NCBI GenBank assembly: GCA_003584875.1
Contig: QVQD01000198.1
Coordinates: 1-37,585 of the forward strand
Length of the DNA stretch: 37,585 nt
Reading direction: 5' to 3'
From: Methylococcales bacterium
GTDB lineage: Bacteria > Pseudomonadota > Gammaproteobacteria > Methylococcales > Methylomonadaceae
The first letter of the stretch is position 1; every line of letters begins with the position of its first letter. The position numbers were made by a program, and so were the translations under genes. This document shows, one piece after another, positions 25,549 to 33,559 of the stretch. The notes below the pieces were generated by a model. It was given only the letters and a program-made list of their open reading frames with translations, made no database searches and was not told the DNA's origin.

Positions 25549-26032
25549 AAGTTTTCGTTGAGTTAATCGATTATTGATGACTGGACAAGTAAAAGTTGCG
25601 TTATCGTTACATTATTACACCCTAAGGACAGCTCGCGATCTGTCCCTAGATAAGATCGGTCTACAGCATAGGTATCTACACAAATAATTGTTAGCATTCC
25701 CAAGCGAGAACGATAACCTTGTGGTGAAGATCGTAGGGGCGTATTGCATACGCCCTTATAAAATAAAATCTATAACATTGGACTTTCGATGTTGGGCGTA
25801 TGCAATACGCCCCTACGATGATTTTTATCGTTTCCACGCCGATAAGAAACTTGTGTAGATACCTATGCCCCTACAGAGTAAAGCCTTGTGGCTCTTGAAG
25901 CCTAGGAGCGTCTCTCCCTGTTGGGATGATGGCTTGTGAAGTAGGAGCGACAAATTTGCTCAGTAATCCGATGTGCAACGAAAAGAGTGAATTTGTTGAA
26001 CCTACTTTCAGATCGTCAAGTATCAGTTGAGA
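25549..26032. other. Repeat-filled gap inside the T2SS operon
   Basis: 484 bases between gspG and gspH, whereas all other gsp junctions overlap or are within 17 bases. It holds a GGACAG / CTGTCC palindrome (about 25627-25647), the MITE-like element at 25661-25874 and a decayed family 4 copy at about 25941-26007 (GTAGGAGCGACAAATTTGCT ... GAATTTGTTGAACCTAC). No ORF. An upstream promoter for gspH may lie near 25550-25620 but I cannot define it. Confidence 0.8.
25661..25874 (-). mobile_element. MITE-like element containing family 1 palindrome, copy C
   Basis: About 214 bp bounded by an 18-bp terminal inverted repeat, GCATAGGTATCTACACAA (25666-25683) and its exact complement (25851-25868). Inside is the 86-bp family 1 palindrome (25732-25817) in inverse orientation to copies A and B. 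The left 72 bases also match the flank of copy B near 29580-29651. No transposase is encoded, so it is non-autonomous. It lies between gspG and gspH. Confidence 0.75.
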
Positions 26033-26458
26033 TTACCAACTAACAATATCTTGATCTTCGCCTTCACCACCTTCTTTATTGTCTGCACCAAAGGTGTATA
26101 AATCAAATTTTCCATGCTCACCCGGTGATACATAATGGTATTCCTGTTGCCATGGATCTAAGGGGATTTTAGATTTACGCAAATAAGGGCCATTCCAGCG
26201 TTTGCTGCTATCTGGTGTTTCAATCAATGCTTTTAAGCCTTCGTCACTGCTTGGGTAACTGCCTACATCAAGTTTATACATGTCCAAGGTAGCCGCTAAA
26301 TCTTCAATTTGTACTTTTGCTGCTTTAGTTTTGGATTCTCCCATGTGCTTCATGACTTGAGGACCTACTATTCCAGCCAGCATGGCAATGATGCCTAGCA
26401 CGACTAATAATTCAAGTAAGGTAAAGCCTGATTCTGAAAGTGGTTTAATTTGTTTCAT
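26033..26458 (-). CDS. gspG: Type II secretion major pseudopilin GspG
   Basis: A 141-residue major pseudopilin. The leader MKQIKPLSESG is followed by FTLLELLVVLGIIAMLAGIVGP with Glu at +5. The signature VQIEDLAATLDMYKLDVGSYPSSDEGLKALI and WNGPYLRKSKIPLDPWQQEYHY are highly conserved. The C-terminal acidic loop (GADNKEGGEGEDQDI) binds Ca in characterised GspG. It is 17 bases downstream of gspF. It builds the pseudopilus shaft and is the last gene before the repeat gap. Confidence 0.97.
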   Translation of the reverse strand: MKQIKPLSESGFTLLELLVVLGIIAMLAGIVGPQVMKHMGESKTKAAKVQIEDLAATLDMYKLDVGSYPSSDEGLKALIETPDSSKRWNGPYLRKSKIPLDPWQQEYHYVSPGEHGKFDLYTFGADNKEGGEGEDQDIVSW

Positions 26459-26475
26459 GGTTAGTATTGTTTCCG

Positions 26476-27687
26476 TTAAAAAGCTAGATCATTCACGCTT
26501 AAGATTGCCAATAAAATCGACACGATGATACCTGCAATCATCAATCCTAAACTAATTATTAATACAGGCTCAAGAAAAGCTAGTAGTCGCTGTATGGCTA
26601 CCCTAAGTTGTTTGTCATAAATAGTGGCTACGCGCAGCAACATTTCCTCTAGTCGACCCGTTTCTTCACCCATTTTAATCATTTGCATAGCCATTTTAGG
26701 AAACAAATCCATGCCCAATAAGGCATCTGATAAATGTTTACCTTGTTTTAACTGTTGCTCTGCATCCTCAATAGCTGCTGCCAACACCAAGTTTTCGACA
26801 GTTTCTCTGACTATGGTTAATGCTGCTAGTAATGAAACACCATTGCCCAGTAAGGTTCCCAGGGTGCGACTGATGTTTGCAGTTTCTTTGTGGGTTATAA
26901 TTGTTCCAGCTAACGGAAGTTTTAAAAAACGGCCATCCCAGACTTTTTTTGTTAAAGGATCAGCTAATTGTAATTTCATATAGCTAGAAATAAAAATAAT
27001 ACTGACTAATAATGCCCACCAATAGCTTTGTAGCCATTCTGCTAATGCCACCACAATTTGAGTTGAGACTGGCAAAGATTTGCCCGCGCTTTCGAACATT
27101 TCAGTAAATTGCGGCACTACAAAAGTGAGCATTACAAATAATGAGGCTAATGACATTACCAATAATATGGCAGGATAAATTAATGCTGTACTTACCGTGT
27201 CTTTTAATTCTTGCGAGCGCTCCAGATATTCAGCTAGTCGAGCCAATACCGAGCCCAGACTTCCACCAGCTTCGCCAGCTCTTATCATATTCAAATAAAA
27301 CTTACTGAAAATGCCTGATTGTTGCTCTAGAGCATCGGCCAAGGTCGCGCCACCTTTTACTTTGTCGAGTACTCGGGCAATCAATTTACTTAATTGTGCA
27401 TGGTCTTCAGTTAAATCTATTAAGACGAGTAAAGATTTATCCAAAGGTAAGTCAGATTCCAGTAATGTGGCCAGTTCTCCTGTTAAAAGAGCGATGTCTT
27501 TCTGCGATAATTTAGATTGTTTTGCTTGCAAGCCAAAAAATGATCGGCTATTAGCCGGCGCAACACGAATTGGGATATAACCTTCAGAATGTAAAGTGGC
27601 AATCAAAGTATGCTCATTGATGGCGTCTCTAATACCTTCTTCTGTTTCACCCAGATTATTAACGGCTTTAAAAGTAAATAGAGGCAT
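26476..27687 (-). CDS. gspF: Type II secretion inner-membrane platform protein GspF
   Basis: A 403-residue polytopic protein with two tandem T2SSF domains (about 68-191 and 271-392). KDIALLTGELATLLESDLPLDKSL and HKETANISRTLGTLLGNGVSLLAAL are the two domain starts; YPAILLVMSLASLFVMLTFVVP and LLAFLEPVLIISLGLMIAGI are membrane helices. GEAGGSLGSVLARLAEYLE and GEETGRLEEMLLRVA are the paired Gly-Glu motifs of the family. It follows gspE after a single base. Length is standard. Confidence 0.96.
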   Translation of the reverse strand: MPLFTFKAVNNLGETEEGIRDAINEHTLIATLHSEGYIPIRVAPANSRSFFGLQAKQSKLSQKDIALLTGELATLLESDLPLDKSLLVLIDLTEDHAQLSKLIARVLDKVKGGATLADALEQQSGIFSKFYLNMIRAGEAGGSLGSVLARLAEYLERSQELKDTVSTALIYPAILLVMSLASLFVMLTFVVPQFTEMFESAGKSLPVSTQIVVALAEWLQSYWWALLVSIIFISSYMKLQLADPLTKKVWDGRFLKLPLAGTIITHKETANISRTLGTLLGNGVSLLAALTIVRETVENLVLAAAIEDAEQQLKQGKHLSDALLGMDLFPKMAMQMIKMGEETGRLEEMLLRVATIYDKQLRVAIQRLLAFLEPVLIISLGLMIAGIIVSILLAILSVNDLAF

Positions 27688-27688
27688 C

Positions 27689-29383
27689 TTAAGTTTCCGC
27701 TGTGACTCGCATAACTTCTTCTAGGGTAGTAATGCCTTGTATTACTTTAACGAGGCCATTTTCATAAAGTGTTTGCATACCTTCAGTAATCGCGAGTTTT
27801 TGAATAGCTCCGGCTTCTTCATGGTTCATGATGAGTTTTCGGATAGGATCGGTCATGGGTAAGAATTCAATAATAGCAAGTCGCCCACGATAACCCATGC
27901 CGGCGCAGGCAGGACACCCAACAGGCTTGTATAAAACAATCTCAGTCTCGGAACTAAATCGATGTAGATTAAGACTACTGACGATTTCAGGTTCAGCGAC
28001 ACTCCCAACTTTACATTCTGGACATAGTTTTCTAACTAAGCGTTGGGCTAAAATCCCATTGACGGTTGAGGTCAGTAAATATTCCTCAAGTCCCATGTCT
28101 AGCAAGCGTGTGATACCTCCAGCGGCATCATTAGTATGCAAAGTTGATAACACCAAATGCCCAGTAAGAGCAGATTGAACAGCAATTTTTGCAGTTTCAA
28201 GGTCACGCATTTCGCCGATCATAATAACATCCGGGTCTTGGCGAACTATAGAGCGTAAGGCTGATGCAAAGGTTAAACCTATTTGAGGCTTGGCCTGAAT
28301 TTGATTGACGCCTTCCATTTGATATTCTACGGGATCTTCAACGGTAATGATTTTGCGTTCAGGCGTATTCAATTGTTTTAAAGCCGCATACATGGTGGTT
28401 GATTTGCCACTACCTGTTGGGCCGGTAATAAGAATAATGCCATGTGGCAGCGATAATACATCAATAAATTGTTGTAGATGACGACCAGCAAAACCCAGTC
28501 CAGCAAAATCTAATACGGTATTTTCTTTATCTAGTAAACGAATAACGACACTTTCACCGTACATGGTCGGTATGGTAGATACCCGTAAATCTAATTCTTT
28601 GCCTAGCATTTGTATTTTAATGCGACCATCTTGAGGTAGTCGGCGTTCGGCAATATTCAGTTTGGCCATAATCTTAATTCGCGAGATCACCGCAGCCGTT
28701 GACTTTACATTAGGCGCGTCAATTTCTTGCAAAACACCATCTATACGTAGCCTAATCTTTAAGGTTTGTTCAAAAGGCTCTACGTGTATATCTGAAGCTT
28801 TGGTTTCAATAGCTCGTTGCATAACCAAATTAACCATTTTGATGACAGGTGCTTCACTGGCCAAATCTTTCAAATGCTCTAAATCTTCTTCTCCAAAATC
28901 ATCGCTATCATTAGCGGCTAGATCATCTATCAATTTATCCATTTTTGATCGATCTTCGCCGTATTGTAAATCTAGGGCGGTATCGATTTCTGATAATAAA
29001 CCCACTTTAGTGATGATTGATTTTCCTGAAGCCAAAGCTAACGCAGCTATAGAAAAGTGATCTTCGGGATCCATCATAGCGACGGTAATGTCGTTATTGG
29101 TTTGATGTAATCCGATAATATGATTGCTCTTCAAAAAGCGTAAGGTCACTGTCTCAGGTAATTGCGTTTCCTGCGGATACTGATTGGATTCAACTTTTTC
29201 AAAGTGTCCCGATTCAACAAAAGCATTGGCTACATCTAATTCTGAGCATAAACCTAGTTTAAGCAACAATTGAGGGATATTTTCAGCAACTGAGGTTTTT
29301 TTTACTCGCTCTACTTTTTTTAATTCTGTAGCGGAAAGTTTATTATGCTTTTGTAAAGTTTCTAACAAAGCCTCATAGGCCAT
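27689..29383 (-). CDS. gspE: Type II secretion ATPase GspE
   Basis: A 564-residue cytoplasmic hexameric ATPase that powers pseudopilus assembly. The N-terminal MshEN/N1 domain (about 1-140) is followed by SDIHVEPFEQTLKIRLRIDG and the nucleotide fold: Walker A GPTGSGKSTT (about 321-330), Asp box ITVEDPVEYQ, Walker B VIMIGEMRD, His box LVLSTLHTNDAAGGITRL. A tetra-Cys zinc element (CPEC ... CPAC) is present as in GspE and PilB. A ribosome binding site (AGGGGAAA) precedes the ATG. It is the first gene of the operon. Confidence 0.97.
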   Translation of the reverse strand: MAYEALLETLQKHNKLSATELKKVERVKKTSVAENIPQLLLKLGLCSELDVANAFVESGHFEKVESNQYPQETQLPETVTLRFLKSNHIIGLHQTNNDITVAMMDPEDHFSIAALALASGKSIITKVGLLSEIDTALDLQYGEDRSKMDKLIDDLAANDSDDFGEEDLEHLKDLASEAPVIKMVNLVMQRAIETKASDIHVEPFEQTLKIRLRIDGVLQEIDAPNVKSTAAVISRIKIMAKLNIAERRLPQDGRIKIQMLGKELDLRVSTIPTMYGESVVIRLLDKENTVLDFAGLGFAGRHLQQFIDVLSLPHGIILITGPTGSGKSTTMYAALKQLNTPERKIITVEDPVEYQMEGVNQIQAKPQIGLTFASALRSIVRQDPDVIMIGEMRDLETAKIAVQSALTGHLVLSTLHTNDAAGGITRLLDMGLEEYLLTSTVNGILAQRLVRKLCPECKVGSVAEPEIVSSLNLHRFSSETEIVLYKPVGCPACAGMGYRGRLAIIEFLPMTDPIRKLIMNHEEAGAIQKLAITEGMQTLYENGLVKVIQGITTLEEVMRVTAET

Positions 29384-29411
29384 GAGTATTTCCCCTGATG
29401 AAGGAATTTAA

Positions 29412-29440
29412 TTTCTAAAAAAAACAGGATAATTTTACAA
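29412..29440 (-). promoter_or_regulatory. Possible promoter of the gsp operon
   Basis: On the minus strand TTGTAA, a 17-base spacer and TAGAAA lie 29-57 bases upstream of the gspE ATG. Each box matches sigma-70 consensus at 4 of 6 positions. The position fits but the match is modest. Confidence 0.3.
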
Positions 29441-29495
29441 GTTGATCTTTTTTAAGCATAGCTATGTATGTTTAAATTTTAAAAACGAGTACCTG

Positions 29496-29580
29496 GTAGG
29501 GGCGTATTGCATACGCCCAACATCGAAAGTCCAATGGTATAGAGCTTATTTTATAAGGGCGTATGCAATACGCCCCTACG
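29496..29580 (+). repeat. Long palindromic repeat, family 1, copy B
   Basis: Same palindrome as at 4-89 and in the same orientation, with a few spacer differences. The next 70 bases (to about 29651, ending GTGTAGATACCTATGCCCCT) match the inverse of 25661-25731, so copies B and C form an inverted pair of about 155 bp flanking gspE, gspF and gspG. Confidence 0.9.
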
Positions 29581-29873
29581 ATCTTCACCACAATGTTTTC
29601 GTTCTCGCGTGGGAATGCTAACAATTATTTGTGTAGATACCTATGCCCCTAAAGTAGGATTTTCGCAATTTATGAATACTTATGCCAGATGAACTTTCCG
29701 ATGGAGACGCTAGAATTATAATACTTTAACAGTTTCTTTCGCTTCATCCCTGCAATCGAAACTACATTTACAGACTTAATATGGGCTCTACAAGGTAACT
29801 GCAAAATTTTTTGTTACGATTAATATTAATCGTCTCATGAGTTTTGGCATTTCGGCAATCCATATTGCATGAG

Positions 29874-30584
29874 TTAGGAAGATTCTGAAGGGCCGACAGA
29901 TTCACCACGTTTCAATGTTGACAATAATTTCTTCATTAACTCTTTAAAGCGTTTAGCATTAAGGATGATAATAAACGGGATAAGGCAGCCCACTAACACA
30001 CACAAAATTAATATCGCTGTCGTTAATGAACTCCAATCAACGGGATAGATATCTGCTTTTACTGGGGCAGTCAAGCCGGGTATGCTAGGTAAATCACCGT
30101 TACCACCATCGACTTTTAATTGGGCTTTCATGCCTTTTTCCATGTGTTGAGGCAATTCACAATGCACGAGATAAGTCTTTTTTAAACTAGGCATAATCAA
30201 TGAGGCTTGTAGCTGGCCTTCACCATAAAGCTCTAAATGAAACATGCCGTCTGGATATAAATAACCTGGCAAGCCATGTATCATCAATTGATGGCGTATT
30301 TGGTCATCATTAATAAAAGTGATATTGATTTTAGCGCAGGGTTTAACATTCCATTCTTGCTGATCGAAGGCAAACATTTTGCCGGTAAATTTTTGTGCAT
30401 GTTGTTGACCCGCACGAATAGTAATGTCTACAGTTTCTGAAATTGCCGTGCAGTCACGGGGCAGGGTGTCGCTGTTGGCATTCATAATCATGCCTTTATC
30501 ATCCATCAACATGCCGTCCATGTCCATGGCAGTCACCACGGAGCTAGCGCAGAGCATTAATAAAGTGAGCATTAAGGTTTTCAT
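29874..30584 (-). CDS. Membrane-anchored cupredoxin
   Basis: A 236-residue envelope protein. The signal peptide (1-19, LMLCASSVVTA) is followed by a Met-rich stretch (MDMDGMLMDDKGMIM) that could bind Cu(I). A cupredoxin domain (about 50-158) carries the type 1 copper ligands His98 (IRHQLMIHG), Cys142, His147 and Met152 in VHCELPQHMEKGM. A transmembrane helix (about 187-209, LTTAILILCVLVGCLIPFIIIL) and a short basic cytoplasmic tail end the protein, so the copper domain faces the periplasm. Its ATG overlaps the multicopper oxidase stop (ATGA), so the two are made together and it may be the redox partner. Electron transfer or copper delivery are both possible; no close characterised relative is recognised. 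Confidence 0.87.
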   Translation of the reverse strand: MKTLMLTLLMLCASSVVTAMDMDGMLMDDKGMIMNANSDTLPRDCTAISETVDITIRAGQQHAQKFTGKMFAFDQQEWNVKPCAKINITFINDDQIRHQLMIHGLPGYLYPDGMFHLELYGEGQLQASLIMPSLKKTYLVHCELPQHMEKGMKAQLKVDGGNGDLPSIPGLTAPVKADIYPVDWSSLTTAILILCVLVGCLIPFIIILNAKRFKELMKKLLSTLKRGESVGPSESS

Positions 30585-32239
30585 GATGATTTCCGTCTAA
30601 CAATAAGCGCACTCAAAATAAAAAGGGCGATGATCAAGCCAGCGAGTAGACCAAATAGGATGATGCGGCCATAATTCGGAGCTACTAAACCAGCGTCACC
30701 CAGTAAGGCGGCAAAATCTCCGCTCGCCCATACCGCTTGTTTTTTAGCGTAATAATCTTTATTAAACACTTGATCAAATAACTCATCATGCATTTTGGGC
30801 ATACCTAAGTCATCAAGATAATGTTTATAAGCAAGAATCGCCATGTTACCGCCTGGTTCCATTCCATCAGTTGTTGTGCCGGTAGGCACATGATCATGAA
30901 ACATCCACAAACCAGGGCCATAACTTTGTAAACCATCATCTGTAGTTTGCAAGCGTAAATCGGTGCGTTGTGCTGGAGCAATATCAAAGACATCTCGTGT
31001 TATTTGCCGGCCTTCTGGCTGATCTACGCCATCTAAGGCGGTGATTGTGGCTTTGTGGCCATGAATATGTAAAGCAACAGCGGAGCGCTGTAAATTGGCG
31101 ACATGGAGTTTAATGGTCTCATTTTCATCAGCGATGATCATAGCGTCACGCAGTGTATAAGGAAAGGAGTGGCCATTGAGCATAAAGTAGTTTTCAAAAG
31201 ACTCAGTCATGTTGTAGTCTCTAGCCATATGCTGGGCAATGAGTCTAGGGTCATTAGCCGTTTGAATGATAGAAGCTAGTTTCTTATCGACTGATTGATA
31301 ATGCAAATCGTATTCTTGGTTATAGGTTTTCTTAACAGCCGCTGATGGGTGGCGTACTTGCCCTGCACCAATATTGAAGGTTTGTAGCCAATTATTAGGC
31401 TGATTTTCTTCAACGATAAACATTCCATTTAAACCCATCATGAAATGCTGTGCAGTTTGCACATGGCAGTGATAAAGCATAGTGCCGGTATGTCTGGGTT
31501 GTATTTGATAAGTGTGGCTCTTACCAGGGAAAACAGCATGAGTTTCCATGCCATCATTATCTTGGCCTTCATCATTCAGCCAAGGATGATCTACGCCATG
31601 TAGATGGATGGTATGCGGTAAATAATGGGTATTTTCTAAGGTAATATAAATTTTATCGCCTTGTTCGACACGGATGACAGGAGAGGGTGCGCGTAATAAA
31701 GGATTGGCTACTAAGGAATTGAAGTTTTTTAAAGCCATGCCCCTTGATTTAGGGGCATAGACCCAAAGCCCAGGTTGTATGCCTGGCGCTATATCATAGG
31801 TGTTGATTAAAAACTCACCATCTGGGCTGCTGCCGTTAAGCTCAACCACTTCCAATTTAATGCGAATAATATCGGGATCACCATCATGATCTAAATCGTC
31901 GCTCATAGTGATGGCATCTTGAGCAAAGTTAGTTTGCATTAAGGTGCCCATCGAAACATTATTGCTGCCTTTAACCGAGGTGACAATATCATAAGGATTA
32001 TCAGGTTCGCAAGAAGGTGCAGCATCTAAGGTAACGCCTTCAATGACTTGCGCAGGTCGCCACTCAGGATGATCATTTGAGCAGGGTTTGTTAATGCTAC
32101 TATTGTCTGAGCGACTATAGATAGTAGCTGGAGGTATGATGTCTGCCGCTTGTTGTAACTGGGGCGCGACTTTAATAAGAGCTGCGATTAATGCCACAAG
32201 TAGCAGTAATATACAGAGCAAGGCGTATTTAGGTTTCAT
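30581..32239 (-). CDS. Two-domain multicopper oxidase with C-terminal membrane anchor
   Basis: A 552-residue envelope copper enzyme. It has an N-terminal signal or anchor (6-25) and a C-terminal helix (about 524-546, IILFGLLAGLIIALFILSAL) followed by RRK. The first cupredoxin domain has HTIHLHG (about 209-215) and YHCHVQTAQHFMMGLNGM (about 256-273), giving the type 1 Cys. The second has ALHIHGHKATI and MFHDHVP, His pairs without a Cys. The trinuclear-site His pairs thus come from both domains while type 1 copper is in domain 1, as in nitrite-reductase-like two-domain oxidases. An Asp-rich loop (DDLDHDGDPD, about 114-123) resembles a Ca-binding site. The substrate is unknown; metal, phenol or nitrite chemistry are candidates. 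There is no good Shine-Dalgarno at the ATG. It is followed by, and coupled to, the cupredoxin gene. Confidence 0.88.
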   Translation of the reverse strand: MKPKYALLCILLLLVALIAALIKVAPQLQQAADIIPPATIYSRSDNSSINKPCSNDHPEWRPAQVIEGVTLDAAPSCEPDNPYDIVTSVKGSNNVSMGTLMQTNFAQDAITMSDDLDHDGDPDIIRIKLEVVELNGSSPDGEFLINTYDIAPGIQPGLWVYAPKSRGMALKNFNSLVANPLLRAPSPVIRVEQGDKIYITLENTHYLPHTIHLHGVDHPWLNDEGQDNDGMETHAVFPGKSHTYQIQPRHTGTMLYHCHVQTAQHFMMGLNGMFIVEENQPNNWLQTFNIGAGQVRHPSAAVKKTYNQEYDLHYQSVDKKLASIIQTANDPRLIAQHMARDYNMTESFENYFMLNGHSFPYTLRDAMIIADENETIKLHVANLQRSAVALHIHGHKATITALDGVDQPEGRQITRDVFDIAPAQRTDLRLQTTDDGLQSYGPGLWMFHDHVPTGTTTDGMEPGGNMAILAYKHYLDDLGMPKMHDELFDQVFNKDYYAKKQAVWASGDFAALLGDAGLVAPNYGRIILFGLLAGLIIALFILSALIVRRKSS

Positions 32240-32649
32240 TAATAGCGATGAAATGATGTTGTAGTGACGCTATTGTAAAGGGCTAATTAGGTAAATCCTA
32301 GTGACCTTTGTATTGATTTAATCGCTAGGGTTTTAATTAACCTTTGAAGCTTGCGTTGGGGTGAGTGATAACGAACCCCAACGCAACACGCAACTTGTTG
32401 GGGTTCGCGTTGCTTCACCCCAATCTACTAGGCTAGCAATCTACCACATACGGAGCGATAAACTGACCCTCACTTGGATACTTCCTCGTGAGTTTTTTTG
32501 TTCGAATGTTTTCGATATTGCGTGTATGCGGCGGTTTGCTATCGCGAAACCACCCTACGACTTACGGACTTAATAGTTGTTTAATTAAAATCGACATAAG
32601 ACGTAATTAAAACTAATATAAGTCTTCTTATTTCATTTGGAAGCTAAAC
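32240..32649. other. Divergent intergenic region with strong hairpins
   Basis: 410 bases between the divergent oxidase and toxin-antitoxin genes. A perfect 11-bp stem TTGCGTTGGGG / CCCCAACGCAA (32351-32386, 14-base loop) is followed by a related TTGGGGTTCGCGTTGC ... CACCCCAA unit to about 32433. These form a further repeat family. The 70-residue track ORF (32361-32573) runs through it and is not a gene. Promoters for both sides must lie outside the hairpins. Confidence 0.65.
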
Positions 32650-32922
32650 ATGAAGTTTTCATCCCAAATCAAACCAATCAGTTACCTTAAAAGCCACGCA
32701 GCAGAAATCGTTAAAAATCTTTCTGAAAGCAGAGAGCCATTACTCATTACTCAAAATGGCGAAGCCAAGCTTGTTGTTTTAGATGTTAAAACCTATGAGG
32801 AGCAAGAGGCAACTTTAGCTTTACTTAGGATTTTGGCGCTTGGCAATCATGAGATAGAACAGGGAAGGTTCCGCGATATTGAAGCAGTTTTTGAGGAATT
32901 AGATAAGGTCGAACAGGCATGA
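32650..32922 (+). CDS. Phd/YefM-family antitoxin
   Basis: A 90-residue antitoxin. The N-terminal half has the Phd/YefM DNA-binding fold (IKPISYLKSHAAEIVKNL, REPLLITQNGEAKLVVLDVKTYEE). The C-terminal half (LLRILALGNHEIEQGRFRDIEAVFEELDKV) is the part that wraps the toxin. A TTGGAAG ribosome binding site precedes the ATG. Its stop overlaps the toxin start (ATGA), the standard arrangement. It probably represses its own promoter together with the toxin. Confidence 0.92.
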   Translation: MKFSSQIKPISYLKSHAAEIVKNLSESREPLLITQNGEAKLVVLDVKTYEEQEATLALLRILALGNHEIEQGRFRDIEAVFEELDKVEQA

Positions 32923-33248
32923 CCGTTAAGGTTGTCATCCTAGAATCAGCAGAGCAAGACCTCAAAGAACTCAAAGCCTACTTAAGTAAACACTTCTCCC
33001 TTACGACTTGGCAGGAGACTTTTGGAAAATTAAAAAAATCAATTCGTGTTTTGAATGATTACCCTTATTCGGGCACTATACCAGAAGAATTCGAAAGGCT
33101 TAATATCAGTCAATACAGGCAAATTATCTCTGGAATGAACCGCATCATCTATGAAGTACGGCAAGATATTTTGTATATTCATATTATTGTAGACGCTCGA
33201 CGTGACTTAAAAGCCTTACTCATTAGACGCCTACTACGTAGGATTTAA
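32919..33248 (+). CDS. RelE/ParE-family toxin
   Basis: A 109-residue toxin. VVILESAEQDLKELKAYLSKHF is the family's first strand and helix pair, YPYSGTIPEEFERL the middle loop, and YRQIISGMNRIIYEVRQDILYIHIIVDARRDLKALLIRRLL the C-terminal sheet and helix. The motif set fits RelE/ParE; which of the two activities (ribosome-dependent mRNA cleavage or gyrase poisoning) applies cannot be read with certainty, though the RRDL ending leans to ParE. It is translated from the 4-base overlap with the antitoxin gene. It looks intact. Confidence 0.9.
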   Translation: MTVKVVILESAEQDLKELKAYLSKHFSLTTWQETFGKLKKSIRVLNDYPYSGTIPEEFERLNISQYRQIISGMNRIIYEVRQDILYIHIIVDARRDLKALLIRRLLRRI

Positions 33249-33559
33249 CCTTGCTCTTATAACAAGCATAAGCCAAGCAGGGTGGGCAACGTTTTTTTGC
33301 CTACCGCTCAAATGACAAAAGGTGCGCAAACAAAAAACTGTTTGCACAGCCGTGTGACATAGTATGTCGGGGTACGTATCACCAACTAGACATCCCGCAT
33401 AGAGAGGGTGCTGAGGCCTCTGGGGTTTATAAAAGCGATATTGGGTATTGTATCTGTAGGGGCGACAGATTTGACCAGTACATTGTCTGTTTAAACGTGG
33501 CGTATGAGTTCGCCCCTACAGTAGGATCTTTGAGGTTTACATATCCTCATGCACAATAA
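33249..33559. other. Intergenic region with three hairpin-type sequences
   Basis: 311 bases between the convergent toxin and rpiA genes. It contains GGGCAACGTTTTTTTGCCTA (about 33283-33302, stem GGCAA/TTGCC), the hairpin GTGCGCAAAC / GTTTGCAC (33322-33347) and the family 4 copy at 33455. No ORF. The first hairpin, 35 bases past the toxin stop, could end that transcript. Confidence 0.55.
33455..33520 (+). repeat. Palindromic repeat, family 4, diverged copy
   Basis: Outer arms TGTAGGGGCGA and TTCGCCCCTACA are conserved. The interior (GATTTGACCAGTACATTGTC) has drifted from the copy at 15421-15488. Confidence 0.75.

Larger units (their letters stand above)
29384..29873. other. Intergenic region upstream of gspE with gspH-like fragment
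   Basis: 490 bases between gspE and the end of the cupredoxin gene. It holds the putative gsp promoter, family 1 repeat copy B with its flank, and a 16-bp palindrome CGATTAATATTAATCG (29817-29832). Overlapping it on the minus strand is AAAACTCATGAGACGATTAA, which matches the gspH translation start (AAAACTTATGAGACGATTAA) at 19 of 20 bases. That frame (MRRLILIV...) stops after 16 codons. Confidence 0.65.

Noticed and set aside
25666-25868. Complete insertion sequence
   Set aside because: Terminal inverted repeats are present but the interior is about 200 bp of palindrome with no transposase, so only a MITE-like call is justified.
28662-29060. 132-residue plus-strand ORF opposite gspE
   Set aside because: Complement of a highly conserved ATPase gene; shadow frame.
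29845-29874. Small gene starting MRRLILIV upstream of gspE
   Set aside because: Stops after 16 codons. It resembles the gspH start by duplication rather than being a gene.
32361-32573. 70-residue plus-strand ORF upstream of the antitoxin gene
   Set aside because: Most of it is the TTGCGTTGGGG hairpin repeat; no protein-like pattern.
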